Below, one piece after another: positions 16,727 to 25,692 of a stretch of 64,000 nt of DNA. The translations under genes were made by a program, and so were the position numbers. Every line of letters begins with the position of its first letter. Position 1 is the stretch's first letter. The notes beneath the pieces are model-generated. The model was not told the DNA's origin. It ran no database searches and saw only the letters and a program-made list of their open reading frames with translations. This DNA is from Acetobacteraceae bacterium (lineage in GTDB: Bacteria; Pseudomonadota; Alphaproteobacteria; Acetobacterales; Acetobacteraceae), in NCBI GenBank assembly GCA_031291725.1, contig JARLIM010000003.1:1-64000 (forward strand), in the 5' to 3' direction.

Positions 16727-17721
16727 TCCCCTGCACGCTCGCTGTCCAATGACGCCATGCCATGCGCCGGATAGCGCGCGCCCTGCACGGCCGAGGCTGG
16801 CATTGCCGCCGCGATGCGGGCAAGCGATTCGGGCGAGAGGACCACATTCAACGCCGCCACCGCCTCGGCCAGCCGATCCGGCCTGCGCGCGCCGATCAAC
16901 GGGAAGATGTCGTCGCCGCGTGAGAGCACCCAGGCGATGGCGAGTTGCGCCGCCGAATGGCCGCTCTCGGCGCCGATGGCGGCCAAGGCCGCCACCAGCG
17001 CACGGTTGGCGGCGAGGTTTTCCGGCGAGAAGCGCGGGCTGTGCTGACGGAAATCCCGTGCCCCGCTCGGCACGCTGCCGCCGATCAGCCCGCGTGACAG
17101 CACACCGTAAGCGGTGACAGCGATGCCAAGCGCCCGGCAGGTCGACAGAATCTCCGCCTCAATGCCGCGCGACATCAGCGAGTATTCAATCTGCAAGGCG
17201 GCAATCGGATGGGTGGCGGCCGCCCGGCGAAGGCTGGCCGCCCCCAGTTCGCTCACCCCGATATGCCGAACGTAACCGGCCTGCACCATCTCCCCGATCG
17301 CCCCGATCGTGTCCTCGATCGGCACGGCCGGGTCCAGGCGAGCGGGCATGTAGAGATCGATGTGGTCGGTGCCCAGACGCTTCAAGGTATAGGACAATGC
17401 CGTCTTCACCGCCGAGGGGCGCGCATCATAGCCGCACCAATTGCCCGACGGGTCGCGCTGGGCGCCGAATTTCACCGCGATGAACGCACGCTCCCGCCGT
17501 CCACCCTCCAGCGCCGCGCGCAGCAGCATCTCGTTATCGCCCATGCCGTAGAAATCGCCGGTGTCCAACATCGCCACGCCCGCCTCTTGGGCGGCATGAA
17601 TGGTGGCGATGCTCAAGCCGCGATCGGCCGGGCCGTAGAAATCCGACATCCCCATGCAGCCAAGCCCCAGCCGGGGCAAAATCTGGCCGCTCTGGCCGAA
17701 GGGGCGCTGTGGCAAGGTCAT
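16723..17721 (-). CDS. Aldo/keto reductase (YakC/AKR13-like, active-site His replaced)
   Basis: A 332-residue NADPH-dependent TIM-barrel oxidoreductase. The start at 17721 (MTLPQRPFG) has GAGAGGA upstream. The catalytic Asp and Tyr lie in LDTGDFYGMGDNE and the Lys in AVKFG. The usual histidine, expected in a segment like LYYQHRVD, is replaced: the sequence reads IDLYMPARLDP. Cofactor-site motifs PLIGARRPDRL and QIEYSLMSRGIE are normal. It is coupled by overlap to the thioesterase. The His loss may mark a known subgroup with a different proton donor rather than an inactive enzyme. Confidence 0.88.
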   Translation of the reverse strand: MTLPQRPFGQSGQILPRLGLGCMGMSDFYGPADRGLSIATIHAAQEAGVAMLDTGDFYGMGDNEMLLRAALEGGRRERAFIAVKFGAQRDPSGNWCGYDARPSAVKTALSYTLKRLGTDHIDLYMPARLDPAVPIEDTIGAIGEMVQAGYVRHIGVSELGAASLRRAAATHPIAALQIEYSLMSRGIEAEILSTCRALGIAVTAYGVLSRGLIGGSVPSGARDFRQHSPRFSPENLAANRALVAALAAIGAESGHSAAQLAIAWVLSRGDDIFPLIGARRPDRLAEAVAALNVVLSPESLARIAAAMPASAVQGARYPAHGMASLDSERAGE

Positions 17722-17977
17722 GATCGGTCCTCTCTGTTGCGCCGAGTGTGACATGCCGGACGCGCGAGTCGCAGGAAACAGCCATGCAAGGCAGCCATCT
17801 CACCCGGTTGCGGTCTTGCGCACGCGGCCAATTTGGGCGATACCGCGCCCGCCTGCCGAGCCGAAAGCTCGCGGGTAATTCGCACGTGGGTGCCTCCTGG
17901 CCGTTTGGCTGGGTCCGGTGTCGTCAAGACAACGCCCACGGAGGATCAACCGGACTACCCCAGGAAAGGATCGCATC

Positions 17978-18766
17978 ATGGCGATGCCCGATTTCACTCT
18001 GCGTCAGCTGCTCGAAGCCGGTGTCCACTTCGGACATCACACCCGTCGTTGGAACCCGCGCATGGCGCCGTTCCTGTTCGGTGTGCGCAACCAGGTTCAC
18101 ATCATCGACCTGCAGCAGACCGTTCCCATGCTCGACCGCGCGCTGCGCGCCGTGCGTGACATCACCGCCAATGGCGGTCGCGTGCTGTTCGTCGGCACCA
18201 AGCGCGCCGCGGCGGACCATGTGGCCGAAGCCGCTCAGCGTTGCGGCCAGTATTACGTCAACCATCGCTGGCTCGGCGGCATGCTGACCAACTGGAAGAC
18301 CATCACCGGCTCGATCAAGCGCCTGCGCCAGATCGACGACATGCTGGCCGGTGACACCCAGGGCCTGACCAAGAAAGAGGTGCTCGACATCACGCGCGAC
18401 CGCGAGAAGCTGGAACGCGCGCTGGGCGGCATCAAGGAAATGGGCGGCCTGCCGGACATCCTGTTCATCATCGACACCAACAAGGAAAAGCTGGCTGTCG
18501 AGGAAGCCAACAAGCTGGGCATTCCGGTCATCGCCGTGCTCGACTCGAACTCAGACCCGGAAGGCGTCACCTTCCCGATCCCGGGCAATGACGACGCCAT
18601 CCGCGCCATCACCCTGTATTGCGAACTGATCTCCGGCGCGGTGCTGGACGGCATCAGCCAGGAAATGGTTGCCTCCGGCCGTGACGTCGGCGCCGCCGCC
18701 GAGCTGGCGCCGGAAGTGCTGCCGGAAGTGGCCGCCGAAGAACTGGCGGCGGCTCCGCAGGCCTAA
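17978..18766 (+). CDS. rpsB: 30S ribosomal protein S2
   Basis: A 262-residue ribosomal protein of the small-subunit platform. The start at 17978 ([20 protein letters not shown]) follows AGGAAAGGA. Motifs are [49 protein letters not shown] and [13 protein letters not shown]. The Ala/Glu-rich C-terminal tail is longer than in E. coli but common in alphaproteobacteria. It opens the conserved rpsB-tsf-pyrH-frr block. The 256 bp upstream hold its leader; I see no certain promoter there. Confidence 0.97.
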   Translation: MAMPDFTLRQLLEAGVHFGHHTRRWNPRMAPFLFGVRNQVHIIDLQQTVPMLDRALRAVRDITANGGRVLFVGTKRAAADHVAEAAQRCGQYYVNHRWLGGMLTNWKTITGSIKRLRQIDDMLAGDTQGLTKKEVLDITRDREKLERALGGIKEMGGLPDILFIIDTNKEKLAVEEANKLGIPVIAVLDSNSDPEGVTFPIPGNDDAIRAITLYCELISGAVLDGISQEMVASGRDVGAAAELAPEVLPEVAAEELAAAPQA

Positions 18767-18772
18767 TGCTAC

Positions 18773-18810
18773 CCCTTCCGCCCCGCGCTCACACGGGTGG
18801 GGCGGAAGGG
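18773..18810 (+). terminator. Intercistronic hairpin between rpsB and tsf (attenuator-like)
   Basis: CCCTTCCGCCCC (18773-18784) and GGGGCGGAAGGG (18799-18810) are perfect 12-bp complements with a 14-nt loop, followed by TTCTTG. The position suggests partial termination or RNA processing that sets the S2 to EF-Ts ratio. Confidence 0.5.
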
Positions 18811-18849
18811 TTCTTGCCCAAAGCAATTACATCATTACGGAGAACTACC

Positions 18850-19770
18850 ATGGCCGAGATCACCGCCGCCCTGGTGAAGGAATTGCGCGAGCGCTCCGGC
18901 GCCGGCATGAGCGACTGCAAAAAGGCGCTCGTTGAGACCGAAGGCAATGTCGAAGAAGCCATCGATTGGCTGCGCAAGAAGGGTCTCGCCTCTGCGGCCA
19001 AGAAGTCCGGCCGCGTTGCCGCTGAAGGCCTGATCGGCGTCGCCTCGTCCCCGCGCGTGGCAGCGATGGTTGAAGTCAACGCTGAGACCGATTTCGTCGG
19101 TCGCAACGAAGCCTTCCAGAACTTCGTCTCCACCGTCGCCAAGATCGCGCTGACGGTTGGCGAGGATGTCGAAGCCATCAAGGCCGCCGCCTATCCGGGC
19201 ACTGGCCGCACGGTTGCCGAAGAGCTGGTTCAGCTCGTCGCCACCATCGGCGAGAACATGAACATCCGCCGCGCCCGCGTGCTGACGGTCGAGCAGGGGG
19301 CTGTTGCCACCTACACGCACAACACCATCAAGCCGGGCCTGGGCAAGATCGGTTGCTTGGTGGCCCTGAAGGCACCGAGCGAGGAAGACGCGATCGTCAC
19401 GCTGGGTCGTCAGATCGGCATGCACATCGCCGCCACCAACCCGCAGGCGCTCGACATCTCCAGCGTCGATCCGGCCTCGCTGGAACGGGAACGCGCCGTG
19501 CTCATCGAGCAGGCCCGCGCCTCCGGCAAGCCGGAAGCGATCATCGAGAAGATGGTCGATGGCCGCGTGAAGAAGTTCTACGAGGAAGTGGTTCTGCTGG
19601 AGCAGGTCTTCGTCGTCGACGGCGAAAACCGCGTCGCCGTCGTGGTCAAGAAGGCCGGCGCTGAGCTGGTTGGCTTTGCGCGCTTCCAGCTCGGTGAAGG
19701 CATCGAGAAGGAAGTGGGTGACTTCGCAGCCGAAGTTGCCGCCGCCGCTGGCATCAAGCAGCCGGCCTAA
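18850..19770 (+). CDS. tsf: Elongation factor Ts
   Basis: EF-Ts exchanges GDP for GTP on EF-Tu. The 306-residue protein has the N-terminal UBA-like domain ([20 protein letters not shown]), the TDFVGRN motif that inserts into EF-Tu, and a dimerisation core ending in [12 protein letters not shown]. The start at 18850 follows GGAGAACTACC. Length is normal. It lies between rpsB and pyrH as in most proteobacteria. Confidence 0.97.
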   Translation: MAEITAALVKELRERSGAGMSDCKKALVETEGNVEEAIDWLRKKGLASAAKKSGRVAAEGLIGVASSPRVAAMVEVNAETDFVGRNEAFQNFVSTVAKIALTVGEDVEAIKAAAYPGTGRTVAEELVQLVATIGENMNIRRARVLTVEQGAVATYTHNTIKPGLGKIGCLVALKAPSEEDAIVTLGRQIGMHIAATNPQALDISSVDPASLERERAVLIEQARASGKPEAIIEKMVDGRVKKFYEEVVLLEQVFVVDGENRVAVVVKKAGAELVGFARFQLGEGIEKEVGDFAAEVAAAAGIKQPA

Positions 19771-19825
19771 TCAACACCAAAGGCGCGGCTCTCTTGCAGA
19801 GCTGCGTCTGACGTGTCTCTTGTTC

Positions 19826-19859
19826 GGGGCGGGCGCGTTCTTTAGGGTGCGCCCGCCCC
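19826..19859 (+). other. GC-rich inverted repeat between tsf and pyrH
   Basis: GGGGCGGGCGC (19826-19836) pairs with GCGCCCGCCCC (19849-19859) across a 12-nt loop. There is no T-run after it, so it is more likely an mRNA-stability or processing hairpin than a full terminator. Confidence 0.5.
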
Positions 19860-19882
19860 AATCTTGCGCGGATTCGCTGACC

Positions 19883-20608
19883 ATGACCTCCACACCAGCC
19901 TATAAGCGCGTTCTGCTCAAGGTCTCCGGCGAAGCCCTGATGGGCAAGCGCGATTACGGCCTGGACAACGAGGTCGTCAGCCGCATCGCGCAGGATGTCA
20001 GCGCGGTTGTCGGCATGGGCGTGCAGGTCTGCCTCGTCATCGGCGGCGGCAACATCTTCCGGGGCGTCTCCGGTGCCGCCAATGGCATGGAACGCGCCCA
20101 GGCCGACTATATCGGCATGCTCGCCACCGTGATGAACGCACTCGCCATGCAGAATGCGCTGGAGCGCATCGGTGTGCCGACGCGCGTGCAATCCGCCATT
20201 CCGATGTCCACCGTCTGCGAGCCCTATATTCGCCGCCGTGCTGAGCGGCATATGGAAAAAGGCCGTGTGGTGATCTTCGCCGCCGGCACCGGCAACCCGT
20301 TCTTCACCACCGACACCGCCGCCGCCCTGCGCGCGACCGAAATGGGTTGCGATGCCCTGCTCAAAGGCACCCAGGTCGATGGCGTCTATTCCGCCGATCC
20401 GCGCAAGGATGCCAACGCCACGCGCTATGACGAGTTGAGCTATCTGCAAGTGCTCGCGCGCGATTTGTCGGTGATGGATGCGGCGGCGATTTCGCTCGCC
20501 CGTGAAAACGCGCTGCCGATCATCGTCTTCAACATCCATGCAACCGGTGCGTTCGCGCAGGTGATGCGTGGCGAGGGTCTGTTTACCCGGATCACCGAAG
20601 TCAAGTAA
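19883..20608 (+). CDS. pyrH: UMP kinase
   Basis: PyrH phosphorylates UMP to UDP in pyrimidine nucleotide synthesis. The 241-residue amino-acid-kinase-fold protein has [12 protein letters not shown] at the start, GGGNIFRG, the UMP-binding [17 protein letters not shown], and [11 protein letters not shown]. The start at 19883 (MTSTPAYKR) is preferred to an in-frame upstream ATG that would overlap tsf. It sits in the expected place between tsf and frr. Confidence 0.96.
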   Translation: MTSTPAYKRVLLKVSGEALMGKRDYGLDNEVVSRIAQDVSAVVGMGVQVCLVIGGGNIFRGVSGAANGMERAQADYIGMLATVMNALAMQNALERIGVPTRVQSAIPMSTVCEPYIRRRAERHMEKGRVVIFAAGTGNPFFTTDTAAALRATEMGCDALLKGTQVDGVYSADPRKDANATRYDELSYLQVLARDLSVMDAAAISLARENALPIIVFNIHATGAFAQVMRGEGLFTRITEVK

Positions 20609-20679
20609 CGACGTCACTTCACTCTGCGCCCAGCCCGGCACGGCCGGATGGGCTTTCTGCCTCAGGAGCGTTCAAGTCC

Positions 20680-21243
20680 ATGACCGAACTTTCCAATCTC
20701 AAGACCGATCTCACCCGCCGCATGGACAGCGCGTTGGACAGTCTCAAGCGCGATTTCGGCGGCCTGCGCTCGGGCCGCGCCAGCCCGCAATTGCTGGAGC
20801 CGGTGCGTGTTGAAGCCTATGGCAGCGAAGTGCCGCTCACCCAGGTGGGCAGCATCGCCGTGCCGGAAGCGCGCATGCTGACCGTTCAGGTCTGGGACCG
20901 CAGCCTCGTCACCGCCGTCGAACGCGCCATTCGTGACGCGGGCATCGGCCTCAACCCGGCCAGCGACGGCCAGACCGTGCGTGTGCCGATCCCGATGCTG
21001 ACCGGCGAACGCCGCACCGAACTGTCCAAGCTGGCGGGCAAATATGCCGAAGCCGCCAAAATCGCGGTGCGCGGCGTGCGTCGCGATGGCATGGATCAGA
21101 CCAAGGCGCTGGAAAAGAAAAACGTCATCAGTGAAGATGAGGTTAAAGTCTGGTCAGATGACATCCAGAAGTTGACGGACAGCTACATCAAGCGCATCGA
21201 CGCAATGTTTGCTGACAAAGACAAGGAAATCCGTACGGTTTAA
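20680..21243 (+). CDS. frr: Ribosome recycling factor
   Basis: RRF, with EF-G, splits post-termination ribosomes. The 187-residue protein shows the three-helix-bundle domain I and the compact domain II ([33 protein letters not shown], and the C-terminal DKDKEIRTV). Length is standard. It begins 71 bp after pyrH and ends 9 bp before uppS. Confidence 0.97.
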   Translation: MTELSNLKTDLTRRMDSALDSLKRDFGGLRSGRASPQLLEPVRVEAYGSEVPLTQVGSIAVPEARMLTVQVWDRSLVTAVERAIRDAGIGLNPASDGQTVRVPIPMLTGERRTELSKLAGKYAEAAKIAVRGVRRDGMDQTKALEKKNVISEDEVKVWSDDIQKLTDSYIKRIDAMFADKDKEIRTV

Positions 21244-21252
21244 CCGCACGAG

Positions 21253-22038
21253 ATGCCGCCTGTCGGCACGAGAGGAGTGCGCACCATCTCGCAGACCAAG
21301 GCCGTTGCTGACTTGGCCCCCGCCGACCCGAATTCTGCCGTGCCGCTGCATGTTGCCATCATCATGGATGGCAATGGCCGTTGGGCGGAGCAACGCAGCC
21401 TGCCGCGCGTGGCCGGGCATCGCGCTGGTGTGCAGGCGGTGCGTCGCACCATCGAGGCGGCGATTGCGCATGGCGTGTCGTGGCTGACGCTGTATGCGTT
21501 CAGCAGCGAGAATTGGCGGCGTCCGGCGCAGGAGGTCACCGATCTGACCGGGCTGCTGCGCCGCTTCATCAAAAGCGAGATCGCCGAGATGAACCGCAAT
21601 GGCGTGCGCATGCACGTCATCGGCGATCGCAGCCGCTTTGATCGCGACATCCAAACCGAACTCGCCCGTGCGGAGGAAACCACGCGGGCGAACACCAAAC
21701 TCAATCTGGTCATCGCCCTGTCCTATGGTGCGCGCAGCGAGATCGTCGCCGCCGCCCAGCAGGCGATTGCCCTGGTGCAGGCGGGCAAGCTCGATCCGGC
21801 GGAGCTGACCGAATGCCGCTTCGCCGCATTGCTCGAAACCGCGCATATGCCAGACCCCGATCTGATCCTGCGCACCAGCGGCGAGCAGCGGCTGTCGAAT
21901 TTCCTGCTCTGGCAGTCCGCTTATGCGGAATTCGTCTTCACCGACATCCTCTGGCCCGATTTCGGGGAAGCGCAATTCGCCGAAGCCTTGGCAGAATTCG
22001 CCCGACGGGAGCGACGCTTTGGCGCAAGACCGGCCTGA
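21253..22038 (+). CDS. uppS: Isoprenyl transferase (undecaprenyl diphosphate synthase)
   Basis: UppS adds isopentenyl units to farnesyl diphosphate to make the C55 lipid carrier for peptidoglycan and O-antigen. The 261-residue cis-prenyltransferase has the catalytic IIMDGNGRWA with its Asp, the substrate segment FSSENWRRP, and the C-terminal DLILRTSGEQRLSNFLLWQ plus EFVFTDILWPDF. The first 25 residues before VPLHVAIIMDG are extra and poorly conserved. Its end overlaps the proposed cdsA start by 20 bp. Confidence 0.95.
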   Translation: MPPVGTRGVRTISQTKAVADLAPADPNSAVPLHVAIIMDGNGRWAEQRSLPRVAGHRAGVQAVRRTIEAAIAHGVSWLTLYAFSSENWRRPAQEVTDLTGLLRRFIKSEIAEMNRNGVRMHVIGDRSRFDRDIQTELARAEETTRANTKLNLVIALSYGARSEIVAAAQQAIALVQAGKLDPAELTECRFAALLETAHMPDPDLILRTSGEQRLSNFLLWQSAYAEFVFTDILWPDFGEAQFAEALAEFARRERRFGARPA

Positions 22039-22744
22039 ACCACCTGCCGCCGTCAGCAAATGGCGCGACCTGCGCCGCCGTGCGATCACCGCCTGCGTGG
22101 CGGCCCCGATCGCATTGGGGGGCCTCTGGTGGGGCGAGTGGGTCTGGATCGTGCTGGTTCTGTGCGCCCTGCTCGGCATGGCCGATGAATGGCGCAAACT
22201 GGCGCGCGCCTTGAATTTCAGCGCGGCAAAAACCTGGCAGCTCGGCGCGCTCTACCTGCTTCCCGCCAGTGCCGCCTTGGTGTGGTTGCGCGAAACGCCC
22301 GGCGTGGGGTTGGGCAATGTGCTGTTCGTGATGCTGATTGTCTGGGCGAGCGATATCGGCGCCTACATGACCGGCCGCCTGATCGGTGGCCCGAAGCTGG
22401 CCCCCAGCATCTCTCCCGGCAAAACCCGCTCCGGCGCGGTCGGCGGGTTGATCTCGGCGATGCTGATCGGGCTGATAGCCGCCGAACTCAGCCCGCACGG
22501 TGGCGCACCGTTGCGGGCGGCTTTGGAGGCCGGATTGCTCGGCATTGCCAGCCAATCCGGCGATCTGCTGGAAAGTGCCATCAAACGTCGCGCCGGGGTG
22601 AAGGATTCGGGCTGGATACTGCCCGGACATGGCGGGCTGCTCGACCGGCTTGACGGTCTGCTGACCGCCGCACCGCTGGCCGCCATGATGGCGCTGGCGG
22701 TAGGACAAGGGATGTATCTGTGGGTGAGAGTGCCGTTACCATGA
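22019..22744 (+). CDS. cdsA: Phosphatidate cytidylyltransferase
   Basis: CdsA makes CDP-diacylglycerol from CTP and phosphatidate in the inner membrane. The protein is 241 residues with about seven hydrophobic helices. The family signature is complete: SAIKRRAGVKDSGWILPGHG followed by GLLDRLDGL. The start is uncertain. TTG at 22019, preceded by GGGAG, is preferred; the longer frame from 21923 would lie inside uppS. Its stop overlaps the dxr start as ATGA. Confidence 0.9.
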   Translation: MAQDRPEPPAAVSKWRDLRRRAITACVAAPIALGGLWWGEWVWIVLVLCALLGMADEWRKLARALNFSAAKTWQLGALYLLPASAALVWLRETPGVGLGNVLFVMLIVWASDIGAYMTGRLIGGPKLAPSISPGKTRSGAVGGLISAMLIGLIAAELSPHGGAPLRAALEAGLLGIASQSGDLLESAIKRRAGVKDSGWILPGHGGLLDRLDGLLTAAPLAAMMALAVGQGMYLWVRVPLP

Positions 22745-23907
22745 AGACCGTCACCGTTCTGGGCTCCACCGGCAGCGTCGGCACCCAGACCATCGAATTG
22801 CTGGCCGCCAATCCAGACCGCTACCGCGTCCGCGCCCTGGTGGCAGGCAAGAACACCAAGCTGCTGGCCGAGCAGGCGATGGCCCTGCATGCGGAAATCG
22901 CCGTGGTGGCCGATGAGACGCGCCATGCCGACCTCGCCGCCGCCCTCGCCGGCACCGGCATCGAAGTCGCCTCCGGGCGGGCGGCCATGATCGAGGCGGC
23001 GTCGCGCACGGCCGATTGGACGATGTGCGCCATCATGGGGGCCGCCGGTCTGCACCCCACGCTGGCCGCCATTCGGGGCGGTGGCGGGGTGGCGCTGGCC
23101 AACAAGGAGGCGCTGGTCTGCGCGGGCGATGTGATGCTGCGCGCCGTCGCCGAGGCGAAGGCCACGCTGCTGCCGGTCGATAGCGAGCACAACGCCATCT
23201 TCCAGGCGATGGCCGATGGCAATCATGGCGCGGTGGACAAGATCATCCTCACCGCCTCCGGTGGCCCGTTCCGCACCGCCAGCATCGACGAGATGCGCGC
23301 CGCCACGCCGGAGAAGGCGCTCAAGCATCCGGTCTGGACGATGGGGGCCAAAATCTCCATCGATTCCGCCACCATGATGAACAAGGGCCTGGAGGTGATC
23401 GAGGCCGCGCGGCTGTTCGGCCTGCCCTCCGAGCGGATCGACGTGCTGGTGCATCCGCAATCCACCGTGCATGGCCTGGTCTGCTATTCCGACGGATCGG
23501 TGCTCGCCCAACTTGGCAGCCCGGACATGCGGGTGCCGATCGCGCATGCCCTTGCCTGGCCGTCGCGCATTGCCACCAAAGCCCCCAAGCTCGATCTCGT
23601 CGCCCTGGGTCGGCTGGATTTTGCCGAACCCGACCCGATCCGCTTCCCCGCCCTGCGCCTCGCCCGTGCCGCGCTGATCGCCGGCGGGGGCGTGCCCGCC
23701 CTGATGAGTGCCGCCAACGAGATCGCCGTGGAGGCGTTCCTGCAAAAACAGATCGGTTTCCTCGACATCGTGGATCTGGTGGCGCAGGTTATGGACACGA
23801 TGGGATACCGTGCCGCCGACAGCATTGAGGCCGTGATCGCCATCGATGAAGAAGCCCGCGCCAAGGCCCACGAATTTTGTCGCAAGCTCGCAGCCCCGGT
23901 GGCTTGA
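22741..23907 (+). CDS. dxr: 1-deoxy-D-xylulose 5-phosphate reductoisomerase
   Basis: DXR converts DXP to methylerythritol phosphate, the committed step of the non-mevalonate isoprenoid pathway. The 388-residue protein has the NADPH site LGSTGSVGTQT, the metal- and substrate-binding LPVDSEHNAIFQ, LTASGGPFR, TMGAKISIDSATMMNKGLE and VHPQSTVHG. All catalytic acids are present. It overlaps cdsA by four bases, so lipid and isoprenoid enzymes are coupled; its product pathway feeds uppS. Confidence 0.96.
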   Translation: MKTVTVLGSTGSVGTQTIELLAANPDRYRVRALVAGKNTKLLAEQAMALHAEIAVVADETRHADLAAALAGTGIEVASGRAAMIEAASRTADWTMCAIMGAAGLHPTLAAIRGGGGVALANKEALVCAGDVMLRAVAEAKATLLPVDSEHNAIFQAMADGNHGAVDKIILTASGGPFRTASIDEMRAATPEKALKHPVWTMGAKISIDSATMMNKGLEVIEAARLFGLPSERIDVLVHPQSTVHGLVCYSDGSVLAQLGSPDMRVPIAHALAWPSRIATKAPKLDLVALGRLDFAEPDPIRFPALRLARAALIAGGGVPALMSAANEIAVEAFLQKQIGFLDIVDLVAQVMDTMGYRAADSIEAVIAIDEEARAKAHEFCRKLAAPVA

Positions 23908-23950
23908 TCCGCAACAGGACATTTTAACGCCGGGACACTCTCCCGCCTGA

Positions 23951-25066
23951 TTGGAATTCGACGTGCTGGAAATCTTGCCAAGCTTCCTTCGTATGCCGGT
24001 TGCCTTTGCCATTGTGCTGGGCATCCTGGTGTTCATTCACGAGCTTGGCCATTACCTGGCTGCCCGCTGGCGCGGTGTGCATGTTGAGGTGTTCTCCATC
24101 GGCTTCGGCAAGAAGCTGCTGAGCTGGCACGACCGCCATGACACCGAATGGCGTCTGTGCATCCTGCCGCTGGGTGGCTACGTGAAGATGCACGGCATGG
24201 AGCAGCCGGAGGACGCCACCCCGGAGGAGCGCGCCGCATGGCGGCCGGGGCAGACTTTCCACGAAAAGCCGGTGATCTCACGTATGATCGCGGTGGCTGC
24301 CGGTCCGATTGCCAATTTCGTCCTCGCAGCGGTGCTGTTCGCCGGTCTATTCGCCGTTGTCGGCCGTCAGGTGACGGAGCCGGTGGTGGGTACCGTCGTC
24401 ACAGGCAGTGCGGCGGCCGGAGCGGGTTTGCAGAGCGGCGATCGCATTGTCAGCATCGGCGGCACGAAAATTGAAAAATTCGAGGATCTCCAGGCGGTGG
24501 TCAGCCGCAGCGCCGGTGTGCCGCTGGCGTTGACGCTGGAGCGGGATGGGACATCGCTGGATGTCTCCGTCACGCCGCGTACGCAGAATGGCAGTGGCAT
24601 TCTGGGCATCACGCGCGGTGGCAAGCTCAGCTATGAGCCAATCTCCCTCGCTGCCGCCGTGCCTGCGGGTATCGAGCAGACTTGGCTGGTGGCCACGCAA
24701 ACACTGGCTGGCATTGGCGAGATGATCGCCGGTCAGCGCAGCACGGACGAGCTGGGCGGGCCACTGCGGATTGCGCAGCTTTCCGGTCAGGTGGCCGAAT
24801 ATGGCTTCAAATCGCTGGTCAATCTGATTGCCGTGCTGTCGGTCAATCTCGGCCTGTTGAACCTGTTCCCCATCCCGGTGCTGGATGGCGGGCATTTGGT
24901 CTTCTTCCTGCTGGAAGGCCTGCGCGGCAAGCCGCTCTCCCCCAAGGCGCAGGAAATCGGCATGCGCGCCGGCTTCGCGTTGCTGATCGGATTGTTCGTC
25001 TTCGCAACCTGGAACGATTTGTCGCATTTCGGCCTGTTCAGCTGGCTGGCGAAGCTGGTGGGGTGA
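23951..25066 (+). CDS. rseP: Site-2 intramembrane metalloprotease
   Basis: RseP-type proteases cleave anti-sigma factors within the membrane in envelope stress signalling. The 371-residue protein has the zinc motif HELGH at about residues 30-34 in the first membrane helix. One PDZ domain lies at about 125-205, where E. coli RseP has two. NLFPIPVLDGGHL in the C-terminal helices supplies the third ligand. The start is uncertain: TTG at 23951 is used, and GTG at 23963 is an alternative. bamA normally follows, but here the next gene is convergent and unrelated. Confidence 0.92.
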   Translation: MEFDVLEILPSFLRMPVAFAIVLGILVFIHELGHYLAARWRGVHVEVFSIGFGKKLLSWHDRHDTEWRLCILPLGGYVKMHGMEQPEDATPEERAAWRPGQTFHEKPVISRMIAVAAGPIANFVLAAVLFAGLFAVVGRQVTEPVVGTVVTGSAAAGAGLQSGDRIVSIGGTKIEKFEDLQAVVSRSAGVPLALTLERDGTSLDVSVTPRTQNGSGILGITRGGKLSYEPISLAAAVPAGIEQTWLVATQTLAGIGEMIAGQRSTDELGGPLRIAQLSGQVAEYGFKSLVNLIAVLSVNLGLLNLFPIPVLDGGHLVFFLLEGLRGKPLSPKAQEIGMRAGFALLIGLFVFATWNDLSHFGLFSWLAKLVG

Positions 25067-25075
25067 TTGGGCGCA

Positions 25076-25096
25076 GGGCGGGTCAACGCCCCGCCC
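25076..25096. terminator. Convergent hairpin after rseP
   Basis: GGGCGGG (25076-25082) pairs with CCCGCCC (25090-25096) around a 7-nt loop in the 32-bp gap between convergent genes. No T-run of note follows on either strand, so termination strength is doubtful. Confidence 0.4.
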
Positions 25097-25098
25097 CT

Positions 25099-25629
25099 CT
25101 AACCAATCCGCTTCAACCCCGCCGCAAACCGCTTCCAGTTCTTCACATAGCCCGCCGCCCCCTGCTTGAGCTTGGCCTGCGTCGCCGCATCCACCTCGCG
25201 CACCGCCTTGGCCGGTGAGCCCACGATCAGCGAGCCGGGCGGGAATTCCTTGCCCTCTGTGACCAGCGCATTGGCGCCGACGATACAACCATCGCCGATC
25301 TTGGCGTTGTTGAGAATCGTCGCCCCCATGCCGATCAGCACGCCATTGCCAATCGTGCAGCCGTGCAGAATGGCGTGATGGCCGACGGTCACATCCTCGC
25401 CCACCGTCAGCGGCATCCCGGCATCCGTGTGCACCATCGCGCCATCTTGGATGTTCGAGCGGGCACCGATGGTCATCGGTGCATTGTCGCCGCGCAGCAC
25501 GGCACCGAACCAGATGCCGACATCCTCGCCCAAAATCACATCGCCGATCACCTGCGCATCCGGCGCCACCCAATATTGACCCTCGCCCGGAAGCGTGGGG
25601 GCGATGCCGTCGAGTTCGTAGAGGGGCAT
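25099..25629 (-). CDS. Gamma carbonic anhydrase family protein
   Basis: A 176-residue left-handed beta-helix protein of the YrdA/PaaY/CcmM group. The hexapeptide coils run from about residue 20 to 140. Putative zinc ligands are H67 in MVHTDAG and the two histidines around 84-89 in VGHHAILHG, arranged as in gamma carbonic anhydrases. Many members have weak or no anhydrase activity, so the reaction is inferred. It is a single minus-strand gene where the bamA-lpxD block would be expected. Confidence 0.87.
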   Translation of the reverse strand: MPLYELDGIAPTLPGEGQYWVAPDAQVIGDVILGEDVGIWFGAVLRGDNAPMTIGARSNIQDGAMVHTDAGMPLTVGEDVTVGHHAILHGCTIGNGVLIGMGATILNNAKIGDGCIVGANALVTEGKEFPPGSLIVGSPAKAVREVDAATQAKLKQGAAGYVKNWKRFAAGLKRIG

Positions 25630-25692
25630 GGAATTCTCCCGATTTTTATCAATGATTGAACAACCTCAAGCACGACAGCCGCTTGCAGGCAA

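Noticed and set aside
17722-17977. Structured autoregulatory leader of rpsB
   Set aside because: I looked for paired segments that mimic the S2 binding site and found none convincing by eye; a covariation model would be needed.
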